DNA from: Lenzites betulinus
Taxonomy: Eukaryota; Basidiomycota; Agaricomycetes; Polyporales; Polyporaceae
Length of the DNA stretch: 64,000 nt
Assembly (NCBI GenBank): GCA_022264855.1
Contig: JABYQU010000014.1
Span: 496,001-560,000, forward strand
Direction: 5' to 3'
In this document: piece after piece, positions 22,300 through 32,804 of the stretch
How positions within the stretch are numbered: position 1 is the stretch's first letter
Layout: every line of letters starts with the position of its first letter
Notes under the pieces: model-generated
Told to the model about the DNA's origin: nothing
The model's database searches: none
The model's input: the letters and a program-made list of their open reading frames with translations, nothing else
Made by a program: the position numbers and the translations under genes

Positions 22300-24024
22300 T
22301 CCCGTCGTCACGTCTGCTACTGCTCGGACCTCTGCGCGCCCGCTCTTTTTTCGGACGGACTCTCCATTTGCTCAGCGATCGAGTATGGGTGCGGCCATTA
22401 GTAGTGCGCTCGAATCAATAATGGGGCCATCGGAATTCTCAGTACTCAACGCAGACCTAAACGCACCCATACCGCAGCCCACATGTCCCCCATCAAATAG
22501 CCAGTTCGCCCCGGTCGGTTCATGTGCTAGCCTGTCTCTTCCTACTCTGACTGTCATCTGCAGCTATTCAATGAGAGGCGCCAGGATCCATGCACAATTT
22601 TCTTGGACCTCGCAGGAGCATGCGTCGGCGGTTGGTTCAACATCTCCATCAAGGGGGCTTTTTTGACTCATGTCTTCTGCATTGTAGGACAGCTGACCCC
22701 CGCAAACATTCCGCAGCTTGCCAACAACCCTTGTGTTTGCAACAGCGTGATGTACTCGCTAGCTTATGTGTGCGGTATATGTTCGAATACGGAGTGGCTC
22801 CAAGTATCGTGAGTCTCGACCGTCTGGCTATAGCCTGCAAGCCGTAGTTCACCTTAACAACACTGCTTTCACAGCTCGTCCACCTTCTTCAAGGACTACT
22901 TTAAATGCTCGGCTCCTGTATATGACGAGTGAGTGTTCAACCGAGGAGTATCCACGGTCTCACGTTGTGACTATGTTTAAAGGTACCCAGCACTCATTCC
23001 TCCGGACACTGCCATTCCCGCATGGGCATATTTACCATTGGATGACGTGAGTCATTTGCCATCGTCGCTATCGCTTTGTGCTCATCTGTGAAACAGGTGA
23101 GCGGGAAGGTAGACCTCAACGCGGCACGAAGCAGGGCAAGCCAAAGTGAGATATCTGCACGTTGAACATTGTGTATGAGGCTCACGTCAGTTGATGCGCA
23201 ACCCATAAGACCCGCCAGATGCTACGACTCAAGGAAGCTATGGGTCATCGCCGTCCCAAGGATCCCCCCAAAACGTTCCGACAAATGCCCCAACCACAAC
23301 TCCGGGACAAACACCGCCAGAGCTTCCATCCGCTACGGATGCCACCTTGACTGCACCTTCTACGACAAAAAGTCCAGTAACAAATTCTCGCACACCCATA
23401 AGCACTACAAACTCTTCAACACCGGCCACTATGACACCGACGATTCCCGCCTCAGCTCAGACCCCCACCAGTACCGGAGTAGGCGGCCCCGCAATATCCA
23501 AGGGTCCCGATGCATCTCCCTTCGGCCTTACGACGGATAGCACTCTGACCCTGCATCTGACCGACTCGCACCCAACACTCTCCTTCCAACCTGAGGGGAC
23601 GACCACTGCAACGGAGAGCACAGGATCGCCGAATACCTGGTTTTTCATGTCCCGAGCCGCGTTCATCCGCACCTCCGCGGGGCTCAGCGCGGCCGCGTTC
23701 GTCATGACCATCATCGTGATCTTCCTCTTCCGCCGCGACCGCCGCATCTGCAAGGCCGAGAAACTCGCCCAGCGCGCGAGGCCCTCAGACAGTCCAAGCT
23801 CGGGCGACCGCCAGTGGCGTCGGCTAGAGTGCGCTGATGAGTGTACGCCAGAGCTCGTCTCTTGGCTGGACGTCCTGGGTACGTGCCTCTCACTTGCGCG
23901 AGTATCTTGGGCTTATTCCCGCTGTTCAGAACCCCTCCGGCTGCGACACGTTGATGTCCCCGTTGTCCGGAACGTCCCCCGAACGTATGACATCGATAAT
24001 GCGATGAGCTTCCCATACCGGTGA
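22300..24024 (+). CDS. TM family gene E: divergent paralog
   Basis: The family landmarks are present but diverged. They are RRQDPC with GACVGG (22567-22630), PCVCNSVMYSLAYVCGICSN (22722-22785), PALIPPDTAIPAWAYLP (about 22985-23035) and PPDATTQGSYGSS (about 23215-23250). A long Thr/Ser/Pro-rich linker (23260-23630), a TM helix (AAAFVMTIIVIFLFRRDRR, about 23690-23745) and a cytosolic tail follow. The exon with the signal peptide is unclear; the frame SRLLLLGPLRARSFF before 22387 is a candidate, so the start is approximate. Two Cys of the CAACQG block are replaced by CGIC spacing. The longer linker suggests a changed extracellular stalk. The last part of the tail (after 23880) may include another intron. 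Confidence 0.6.
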
Positions 24025-24229
24025 CCCTCTCACAACGGTCATCTGTGCATCTACAAGCCTGTTGTGACATTAGGATCTCCTGCAGTACGCAGCGCCTTCG
24101 CTACTGTAACCATTATTCGATACCAGCGCTCGTTTTCACAATCATCGTTATCCTTCTTTTTTGGCCAGCACCGCCTTTTTAGTAGGGCGATGACATCTGC
24201 GAAGCGTCTTTGCTGTTATAACTAGTATA

Positions 24230-24650
24230 AAGCACCTCTTCGGCCCGAGAGTTATTCTTCGTCGATGCGGCCTCAAGACCAAGGTGACTGGCTTTGCTGG
24301 CTTGTGTTTCCTGTGCCGTACACTGCTGACGTTTTAGTGTTTGGCAGCGCAACCGTCGTAGGAATGCGGCGTGGAAACGTGGCAGAGCAGCGTACTACCC
24401 GCGCTCCCTTGAAGCCCGTGTGCTAATTTACAATATCTTCCGCCATCAGCGCCCACCGTGTCCACTATCTCCCTTTGGCAGACGGGCACTGTACCGACGG
24501 ACCAGACGCCCATAACAACCTCTAGCGATCTCCGAAGGAAGGCACCCAGTTTCGCCACTTTGAAGCGGCTGCGGCTCTGAACGTATTCCCTTCGTTGCTT
24601 TGTCAAGTGCCCCACACATGAGTGCACAGGGCGCAGGTGCAATGTCATGC
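24230..24650 (-). repeat. Dispersed upstream repeat R, copy 3
   Basis: About 95% alike to copy 1 over 310 bp (inverted), with looser similarity continuing to about 24230. It ends 70 bp before the start of TM gene B and is divergent to it. A 104-codon frame on the minus strand (24334-24648) is open here too. Confidence 0.7.
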
Positions 24651-24719
24651 ATATTCGTACCTATAAAGGTGAAAGCATCAGCTTAGAGCTCTGCCCCTCT
24701 CAGAATTCCGAGGACCGAC

Positions 24720-25880
24720 ATGCCGACAATGTCCTCCCTGCCTTCTCTGACGGCGATTGCTTCTATCATTTTGACCTACATATCTCTGCCAGCATATTCT
24801 CAAAACACGACCGCAAGTTGTCAGAGTGGAAATGAATGGGTATGTCGCGGCATAAGGATGATATAATACTATGACCACGGCTTATTGTTTTTCGACAGAT
24901 GAATAATGCTTTGGGCCAGAATCCGTGCGCCGTGTCGTCCTGGTTGCTCAGACCATGCAGCGGGCCTAACGGTATGTCTCATATGCTCTACTTAATGATC
25001 TAGTCACGAATTCTACTTTTATTAGGAGGCTTCATTGCCGGTCTCGCGCATCAATACGATTTTTACTCATTCGACACTCCTACACCCTGTATATGTAACA
25101 CCGTGTTTTATGACACGTTGTATGCATGCGCCGCATGCCAAGGAGCCGAGCCCCCTATATTGTGGTACGTGTTGGAGAGCAGTCGTTCACTGTGTCATTC
25201 TCCGTCAATTAGTAACTTTGGTGTCGCAGGTGGCAAGATTTCAGTGCAGACTGCAATCAAACATTTGTCAGCTCGTAGGTTTTATGCTGCTGGGTACTAG
25301 TGCTCGTTTACATCTCTTGGATCCTAGTTACCCTGAAGACGTTCCCGATGGAACTTCGATACCTGAGTGGGCATATACCAATGACAGGGCAAGTGGCTTA
25401 ATTCAGTCAAATTCTCATATACACTGGCTGACTCCTTCCTCAGGTAATAGGCCGTTTCGCCGCCAAGGAGATGGCCGGAAATCGTACGTCCGAATCGTGC
25501 TCCTACTGCCAGTGGGTTCTGACATGAGCTCACACTGATGCGTAGACGACCCCGACTCTACCGCTTCTGGCAGCTATGTTCCGGAAGCCACATCCGGCAG
25601 CAAGGCCCCAGCTTCGGGCGGAACAGGCTCTTCCGCAGGACCTAGTGCAGCTAGCGGAAGCAAGCACAAGTCCAATGTCGCTCTGATTGGGGGCGTGGTA
25701 GGGGGCGTGGTCGGCGCAATCCTCATTGGAGGAGTCGTGTTCTATGTCATCCGTCGCCGTCGCCGCCAGAGCTACCGAAGCATGAGAGCGGCGCGCGGGA
25801 CGCTGGACGAGCCCAACTATAATATGAGCACGTATGTATCGGCACCTTATGATGCTCCCGCTGGATTCTCAGCGCATTGA
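24720..25880 (+). CDS. TM family gene B: secreted Cys-rich domain plus single TM
   Basis: The protein begins MPTMSSLPSLTAIASIIL, a signal peptide ending near ISLPAYSQ. Spliced exons then give NEW/MNNALGQNPCAVSSWLL, PCICNTVFYDTLYACAACQG, WWQDFSADCNQTF and YPEDVPDGTSIPEWAY. The linker is DDPDSTASGSYVPEA plus a Gly/Ser stretch. The membrane helix is a glycine zipper (GGVVGGVVGAILIGG, about 25689-25735) with a following run of five Arg. The tail is about 40 residues and ends at the stop at 25880. Intron positions match gene A. I chose the ATG at 24720 because the MPT start is shared with gene A. Function unknown; the likely place is the plasma or cell-wall-facing membrane. Confidence 0.78.
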
Positions 25881-27185
25881 AGTCATATACTAGTATAAGT
25901 GTTTGTTTTTATGACTTGTAGACCGTTGATGCGGAGGAACTAATACGTCTAAATTAAGGCCCCGACGAACAACCGAGTCGCCGTAGAACGTTGAGGTGTA
26001 AAGTATGGGCATATTAGCAGTACACAACTTGTAAGCCATAAAGAGATATGTATACCGCCACTCCGAGTCGGACAGCGATGGCTGTCAGTAGTACTTGGTA
26101 CTATTAATAACTTGGGCAACCTATACAAGGTGTAGATTCTCGAATTGTGAGACCCCGGCGGATTGTAGAAGTGAACAAATGTCAACGCTTGTGTGTGCTG
26201 CCACTGCGAGTAGGTAATGGCACTACATGTGGGCACTACCACGATTTGAGTATTTACTAAGTAGCGTCAAAATATGGAACTCCAGATCGCGGAGTGTGAA
26301 TTTGCTTCAAGGCTGTCTACCAGGCGCTACTCTAGGCGCTACCCGGCTCGAGCGCGGCCGAGTGCTTTGTACTGCACTCAGCAGCTGTTTCCTTTCCCTT
26401 TTCGAAAAGCCCCAAGAATGGCCTGACCTCTGACACAATCCCGCACGACCCTTTCAAGCTTAAAGCTTTGAAGCTTGATGATCTCATCCGTTGAGCGCTC
26501 CGCGACGTAAGTCAGGCTCGTCTTCACTTATTCACACCAAGACCCCCGTATGAGCATAAGTTCTCCAATCTTCAGGTAATGCTGAAACTGGTGCAGCAAC
26601 TGGTTCATGATGATCCGAACCAACGTCCCTCTGCTGCTGAAGCATACCAGCAGTTCAAAGCCATCCGCCAAAAGGTGTCACCATCGTACTCATATATATT
26701 GGTATCTTCAGCCTCGCAACTCGTTTCTGCCGTCGAAGGGTTTACACAATATATCTCCCTGGTAAGTCGGCAGTAGATCTCCATGCGAGACGATAGCAAC
26801 AACGTGCAAACCAGATCTATTGCCATCTACCGCATTATGTTCTCGAGCTCGTAATCTTTGCGCGCTTGGGCATGTCTGCACCTTGGTACGGTCAGGCTAC
26901 TCTTAAACTCTTATGCTCCTATCGTGTCGCGTTGTTTCTGTTTGACATGTTGCTGCACGTATCACTTTGTTTTATTCATGGCTCTGACGGTCTCTTTTGG
27001 GAATCTTCCCAAGATTCACGCCAACCTCAGATTTATTCCGCGTCGACACAACCAGGCTCATGAGGTGCCCCGACATGCCATAGGACACCGATTTCATTGA
27101 CAGATGACAGGGTAATGTGCGATAGGACTCCTCGCAGCGTTGGTAAGCTGTGCGCTTCCGCCCGCCCTTGAAACCCGCAGTGTGC
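25881..27185. other. Region between TM genes B and C
   Basis: Besides the kinase relic at 26405-26780, nothing coding is supportable. 26760-26960 is homologous to 28995-29200 (shared GCAGT..., CAACAAC and CATCTACCGC blocks), so a relic with the same tail was duplicated downstream of gene C as well. Confidence 0.4.
26405..26780 (+). pseudogene. Fragment of a fungal (FunK1-like) protein kinase C-lobe
   Basis: In pieces of different frames one can read SDTIPHDPFKLKALKL, then an in-frame stop, then YEHKFSNLQ and LVHDDPNQRPSAAEAYQQF. This order matches the end of basidiomycete kinase domains (DPFK.D.., DP..RP.A.EA..QF). The N-lobe and catalytic loop are missing and the frame is broken, so it is a relic. 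A related stretch follows it at 26760-26960, and 28995-29200 resembles that stretch. Confidence 0.55.
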
Positions 27186-27189
27186 TAAT

Positions 27190-27410
27190 TTTCAATACCG
27201 ACCATCATCAGCGCCCGCCGTTTCTACAACCTCTCTTTGACAGATGCCTACTGTGCCGACGGGCCACACGGCCCTCACAGCCTTTAGCGATCCCCGGATG
27301 GATGAACCTGGTACCGCAACTGTGAGGCAATCAAAGTTCTCGACATACCCCTTACGTTGCTGTGTCAGTCGCGGCACACGGGGCACAGCATGTGGTCGCA
27401 ATTTCACGCA
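27190..27410 (-). repeat. Dispersed upstream repeat R, copy 4 (diverged)
   Basis: Clearly homologous to R copies 1 and 3 but at roughly two thirds identity. It again lies upstream of and divergent to a TM family gene (C). The minus-strand frame that is open in copies 1 and 3 is also open here over about 71 codons. Confidence 0.6.
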
Positions 27411-27500
27411 TATACAATGTACATTATCTTTAAAGTCAAGGTGTCAGTCCGGGGACCGCGATTTGATTCCCTCTCAGCAGTACGACACCCGATAACCGAT

Positions 27501-28959
27501 ATGTCACTCAAGCCCTTCCACTTTGGGCCTACTTTGACAGTAACTGTTTTCATTCTTTCGGCCTACATCTCTCTCCCCACATATGCTCAGACAACGAGCG
27601 CGGTGTGTTTGAACGGTTATACATGGGTATGTTGCGATATGGCGATCTTCACGTTCGACTTTGTTGGTTGATATTCCTCCTCTGTTCTACAGATGGACAA
27701 CTCTTTGGGGCAAAGCCCATGTGTCGTCGCGTCTTATTTGCTCTCTCCATGTAGTGGCGGCTCTGGTGCGTCTCGCCTGCGTTACGATGTTCTTAGTCTA
27801 CTACTAAATCGACTCTTATCAGGAAGTTTTGTCGTTAAGCTGTCGGACCCCACTCATTTTTATAGCTACGATAATCCTGGACCCAATGGTCTCGTTCCCT
27901 GTGTGTGCAACACCGTGCTGTACGCTATGCTTTATGCTTGTGCCGCCTGTCAGGGAGCGGAGGCAGCTATCAAACCGTATGTTTCATAGACCGGTCGCCC
28001 GTCGCGTCGTGCTCAACAACCTGGCCTTGTGCTCCAGGTGGGGCCCATTCAGTGCGAATTGTACGCAGTCGGTACCGACCATCAATTTGTAAGTCGTATT
28101 GCACTAGGTATAAGCTACTGGTTTACGAGGTTTGGATGCAAGTTATCCGGAAGACGTTCCCGCAGGGACATCTGTACCTGCTTGGGCATATCTCGATGTT
28201 ACGGCAAGTGACTTACCTTCCAGAAAACAGTCAGAAGTTCCGAAGACGCTAACAGGCTATTCTTGTCAATCAGGTAACAGGTCGTCTTGATATCAACAAA
28301 GCGGAGCAAATTGCCAGTAGCAGTATGTCCAAATTGTGCCCAGGCTGTGTTTCTTCGTGGGCTGACAGTAGTGCGTAGATGAACCTGAATCTACGGCATC
28401 TGGCAGCTATGCTCCTGCGTCAACCGCGTCTACCTTGTCGACAACCAGTGATCAGGCCACCGGCAGCCAAACTTCCGCTACTATCACCTCTTTTTCGACC
28501 GTACCAACTTCGTCCAACACGCCCGTAGTCAGCGCAAGCAAGCACAAACCAAATGCCGCTCTGATTGGGGGCGTGGTAGGGGGCGTGGTTGGCGCGATTC
28601 TCATCGGAGTAGCCGTGTTTTACGCCATACATCGCCATCGTCTCCGGAGCTATAAAAGCATGAAAGCAGCACGTGCCACGTTGGACGCCCCGTACCCGAA
28701 CATGGTTGAGTACCTATCAGCGCCCGCGGAAGCCCGCACTGTGATAAGCTCAGCACCCCCCTTGAGACTATATGTGAGTGCTCATTCCCTCGATGTCTCG
28801 CGAGCTGCGGACTCTCTGCGGGCGAACTGACACGCTTTTCAGGATCCCGACGAGCCAAGTACATATCCACCAGCACAGGCAGCGGATGGCTTAAGTGGAT
28901 ACCATGGCTGGGGACAGGCGTCGATGCGAAGCAGCTACCAAGGACGTCCGGAGATATAA
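27501..28959 (+). CDS. TM family gene C
   Basis: The signal peptide is encoded by the first exon (MSLKPFHFGPTLTVTVFILS...). Spliced blocks are MDNSLGQSPCVVASYLLSPC, CVCNTVLYAMLYACAACQG, WGPFSANCTQ, YPEDVPAGTSVPAWAYLDV and DEPESTASGSYAP. A Ser/Thr linker follows, then the TM helix (GGVVGGVVGAILIGVAVFY, about 28572-28628), a basic stop-transfer (HRHRLRSYKSMKAAR), and a tail that crosses one more intron. The tail ends DPDEPSTYPPAQ...GRPEI with the stop at 28957-28959. That last exon is shared with gene D (NPDDPTTYPP) and absent from A and B, so C and D form a subgroup. I see no disabling change. Confidence 0.77.
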
Positions 28960-29929
28960 TTTTTAGGAGCTGACCGTTACATTGATATGTACTCTCAGGT
29001 GAGTCAGCAGTCAAATTTGACACGGAACACTGCATCAACAACATGCGCATTAGGTCTATGTCATCTACCGCCCGTTTTTGCACTCTTGATACTCAGGCGC
29101 TTGGACGTGCTGTCTGCTCTCTCGTCGCGTCGCCCTCGAACTCTTGTATTACTATCGCATCTCGCACTTGCTGTACAAATCTGACATGTAGCTGGTGTAC
29201 CGCCATACCATTCTCATCAAATCCCCCCATCAATGCTGTGGCCGGGAGGCCTCCCTCAAGGTCGGCGTTGTCTTCGCTGTAATCGAACTGCGAAAGTTTC
29301 AGTTGGAACCCAATCATTCACTACGGTAACGATTTAACCTCTAAATTGCCTTTCCAGCTTCCTTCCAGCGGCGCTGGACGTCCATCGACTCTGTTCTTTG
29401 ACTGATCTGATCCTGTCGTGGGTAGGTGCAAGAGCTGTGCGGTAGGTAAGTACCTGGTCCGCCGGATCCAACCACCTTCATCACTACCCGCGTGATATGT
29501 GGGCGTCCGCTGTCAACACTTGCCGCTCCGAGCAATGACAATGCTACGGCTCTGCGTTTGCAAATAGCTGCCATAGACGCACAAAAATACGGCAGGGTGT
29601 ATGTTCCTGGTAAGTCGTCGGTCGCAGACAGTCTCCAGTATCCTCATAGCGCATGCTTCAGATGTTGATTCGAGCAAATACCTACGCCGTCAAACTGAGA
29701 AAGGTTACGACCGAGGCACTGAGCGAGAGGGCGGCAAACCCCCTACAACTCGCAGCATCATCATCGGTTACGTAGTGACATGGTATTACTACGATGGGCG
29801 GCAGCACAAGTCATTTGCTGGTATTGTGCGCCTCGATCCCGAAACCCGCCCGGGGTGTTCAAAAGACCCCCATACGCCTCTTTCCTCCAAACCTTCCCCC
29901 CACATCCTCGACTGTCCAACAATAACATC
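28960..29929. other. Region between TM genes C and D
   Basis: 28995-29200 is a relic homologous to 26760-26960. 29341-29760 shows only short frames with no motif. No R copy is detectable upstream of gene D. Confidence 0.35.
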
Positions 29930-31384
29930 ATGCTATCCTCGGCATCCACCCTACTATCTCTAGCAACACTCTCGTTCCTTCTCATCTTGCCTGGGGTGTT
30001 TGCAACATCTTCCACCAATGCAACATGCATGCCGACGTATTCATGGGTACGCAAGCTGTACTAGTGCATCCTCCAAGGTCCTGCACCCGTATAGGGCTAA
30101 ATCTCACTCTACCCATGCAACGCGCAGATGAACAACGAAAATAATTAGTCTCCGTGTCTAGTTGCTGCGTATCTGCTGTCGCCATGCATCCCCTATGGGA
30201 CCGGTGAGCCGTTTTAGTAACTATACGTTCGCACAAGAGGGCGCTGCGAAGCTTCCGTCGCTAACACGATGCAATCCGGGCCCCCATTGTCACAGACAAC
30301 AGTGTCATCCCCGCTCTCCAGGGCCCGCAATCGTCGTATAATTTCGCTGGGACCGCGCTGGACGCCACGCCATGCGTATGCAGTACGGTGACGTTCTCAA
30401 TGCTCTACGCCTGCGCGACCTGCCAAGGCGCGGAGGCGTCCATCGTGCCGTGAGCACCGCATTCTTGAGCGCGCTGGGCGAGTGTAGACTGACGACGCAC
30501 GAACGTGTGTGCAGGTGGTACATTGCGTCGGAGAACTGCTCGTTCGGGGGTGGCAGTTTCGTCTCGCCAGAGTGAGACTTAGTACAGGGGTCCCGAGTTC
30601 GTCGCGCATAGTATGACTGACCTGAGGCATCCTTAGATATACGCAGACCTTACCGTCTGGTACCTCGATCCCTTTCTGGGCGTACCAGGACACGGTGGCG
30701 GTGAGCATTCCTAGACAGCTGCCAGGGGCATCGGAGCCTTGTCGACGTAAACACTGAGTACGTGCTGATCCCCGGTTCCACGCGCAGACGACCGGCCACC
30801 TGGACATCTCCACAGCAAAGGCCCAAGCGCAAGAAGGTCCGTGCATTTCCCCGACGCTGCAAAGTTGTCCGTGCTAAGTGTCGCACGGCTATCACACAGA
30901 ACAACCAGACGCGACGACAGCCGGGTTCTACAACCCTAACTCCCCAGTTGCGACCGGTAGTCCCGAAGCGTCGGTGGACGATCAGCCAGACGACAGACCG
31001 AGCATAGGTGTTATCGTCGGGGCGGCCGTCGGGGGGTCTGTCGGCGCCACGCTTCTCATCCTCGCGGCCGTCTTTCTCGTGCGCAACGTCCGTCGCCGCA
31101 GACGCGCCGGTGCAGCAGGACCAGATGTTCCGCCGAAGGAGCGTAGAGGGATATTTAGGAAGTCTAGCGGTCAGGGATCGTCGGCGAAGCTATACGTGCG
31201 TAGACGTTTCCGGCATCGCTTCTGCTGGGACTCGACTGACCTGTCGGTGGTGCGCGCGCAGAATCCCGACGATCCCACGACGTACCCGCCTCTGGAGAAG
31301 GTGGAATACGGCACCGTCTTGGGCCCGCAGGTGACCTCCAAGGGAGCCTCGGATTTGACTTACCCTGGGCGTTCAGAGTTGTAG
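29930..31384 (+). CDS. TM family gene D, with a possible in-frame stop
   Basis: The first exon encodes a signal peptide (MLSSASTLLSLATLSFLL). Later blocks are SPCLVAAYLLSPC, CVCSTVTFSMLYACATCQG, WYIASENCSF, LPSGTSIPFWAYQD, a linker, the TM helix (IGVIVGAAVGGSVGATLLI..., about 31005-31085) and RRRRRAG. The final exon starts NPDDPTTYPP and ends at 31384. In the exon equivalent to MDNSLGQSPC the sequence reads MNNENN-stop-SPC, with TAG where the paralogs have Gln. A downstream acceptor at that very TAG (AATTAG before TCT) would keep the frame and simply lose seven residues. It may therefore be a working gene with a shifted acceptor, or a pseudogene. Confidence 0.6.
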
Positions 31385-31632
31385 ACTTCAAGTTTACGGC
31401 GGGACAACATTATGCACGTGCATGGTTTCCAGGGGAGATCCGTTTACAGCCACCATATCTATTCATCTTTCTACCAATATTTCGGGGTCGTTTCAGACGG
31501 GACGAGCGCGGGCCGCACTGTTAGCAATAGAAACTGCTGTTAAGTTACTCTCTCACGCGGGCCTCGCAATTTGAACGCATTAAGTCTCACCAAGTACATG
31601 ATATCTACAACGTCTATGTCGACGTTGACGCG

Positions 31633-32586
31633 TTAGGAGCTTCCGTATGGTGGGAGCTGTGGCCGAACCAGCATCTCTAGCGTTTTCGCAGTGTTATCCC
31701 GCTCGTTAACGATGATCTTCGAGAACTGGCCAAAATTCGACTTTGCTGCGTCGACTGCGACGAAGCATCGGACAAATGTGATATGGGCCCGCATGTCCTC
31801 AAGAGCTCGTAAAACGGCGCACCTTGTAGCTCGAACGCCGCAGACTCGCTGGTGGTAATCTGCGCCCCGGCGTGGCGCATGCGGCTGAGAGCTATGCCTA
31901 CTTCATCCCGATGACAGCTGGAGACGCCGTCGGCAAGAACGTGCACGTCGTAACCACCCTCGAGGAGGTCCAGCGCGGTCTGGAGGACACATATGTGGGA
32001 CTGTTATGACGTGACAGATGAGTATATAGTTGGCAGTTCTCATGTCAGAGTGTACGTGGGTACGTACTTCGACGCCGAAGAGGACGACGGATCTGAAGTC
32101 GTGTTCCTTGAGTAGCAAGAGAACGGGCTCGATGGCCATGGAGAAGTCGGTCTTGGAGTGCGCGCCGAGGAAGAGCTTTCCGAGAGGCGCGGGATCTAAC
32201 TCGGGCACGGTCCCACCGAGGGCTGAGGCGCAGAGAGGGACACAGGGGACCGTCAGTTATGCTGCATTCCGTGGTGGCGCGGACGTGGGTACTTACCGCG
32301 CGGGTTCTGCTCTGTTATTAGAACGGGAACCTGGAGAACCTGGGGGCACGCGTGAGCGAACGGAGTGTGAGCAGGTTGTTCGGGAAGTTCGCACCTTTGC
32401 GAGACGAAACATCTTGCGCGCTGTTGATACGACATGATCAAAGCCGTATACCGCTGATCCTGGTATGCATGATGAACCTCAGAGACGGGTACATCAAGGT
32501 CTACGGATCGACGTACTGAGTCTTGTCTGGATGTCGCAGACGAGGAAGACGGTGTGGCCTGGGATGAGCCTGGAGACCGCTGTCAT
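31633..32586 (-). CDS. Isochorismatase-family cysteine hydrolase
   Basis: Exons spliced from the ATG at 32586 give MTAVSRLIPGHTVFLVCDIQTRL (shown in two parts: MTAVSRLIPGH and TVFLVCDIQTRL) and GFDHVVSTARKMFRLAK. VPVLITEQNPR, KTDFSMAIEPVLLLL, VVLFGVE, then the helix with the nucleophilic Cys (SHICVLQTALDLLEGG) and HVLADGVSSC follow. This is the isochorismatase-like fold with Asp (CDIQ), Lys (KTDF region) and Cys (HICV) as the expected triad. It looks most like the eukaryotic ISOC1/2-type branch. The C-terminal exon ends RPQLPPYGSS. The substrate cannot be told from sequence. It is a normal host gene between the TM family and the Helitron. Confidence 0.85.
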
Positions 32587-32804
32587 GGTATATTGTGGGT
32601 GTGGGATTTGGCAGTGTTAGCAGGAGGAGTGAGAGCGCGATTAGGCGCGTCGCGGGGTATCAGACTCGGAGGTTAATATTTTAATATTGGAGGCGCGATC
32701 GAATACTCCGAGTCCCGATCGATGTAGTTCTGGTACTCGCAGTGCTTCCGGCGGAAGGCCGCATGTACATGTACAGGTACTTATTATCCCCGCTACCTTG
32801 AGTA

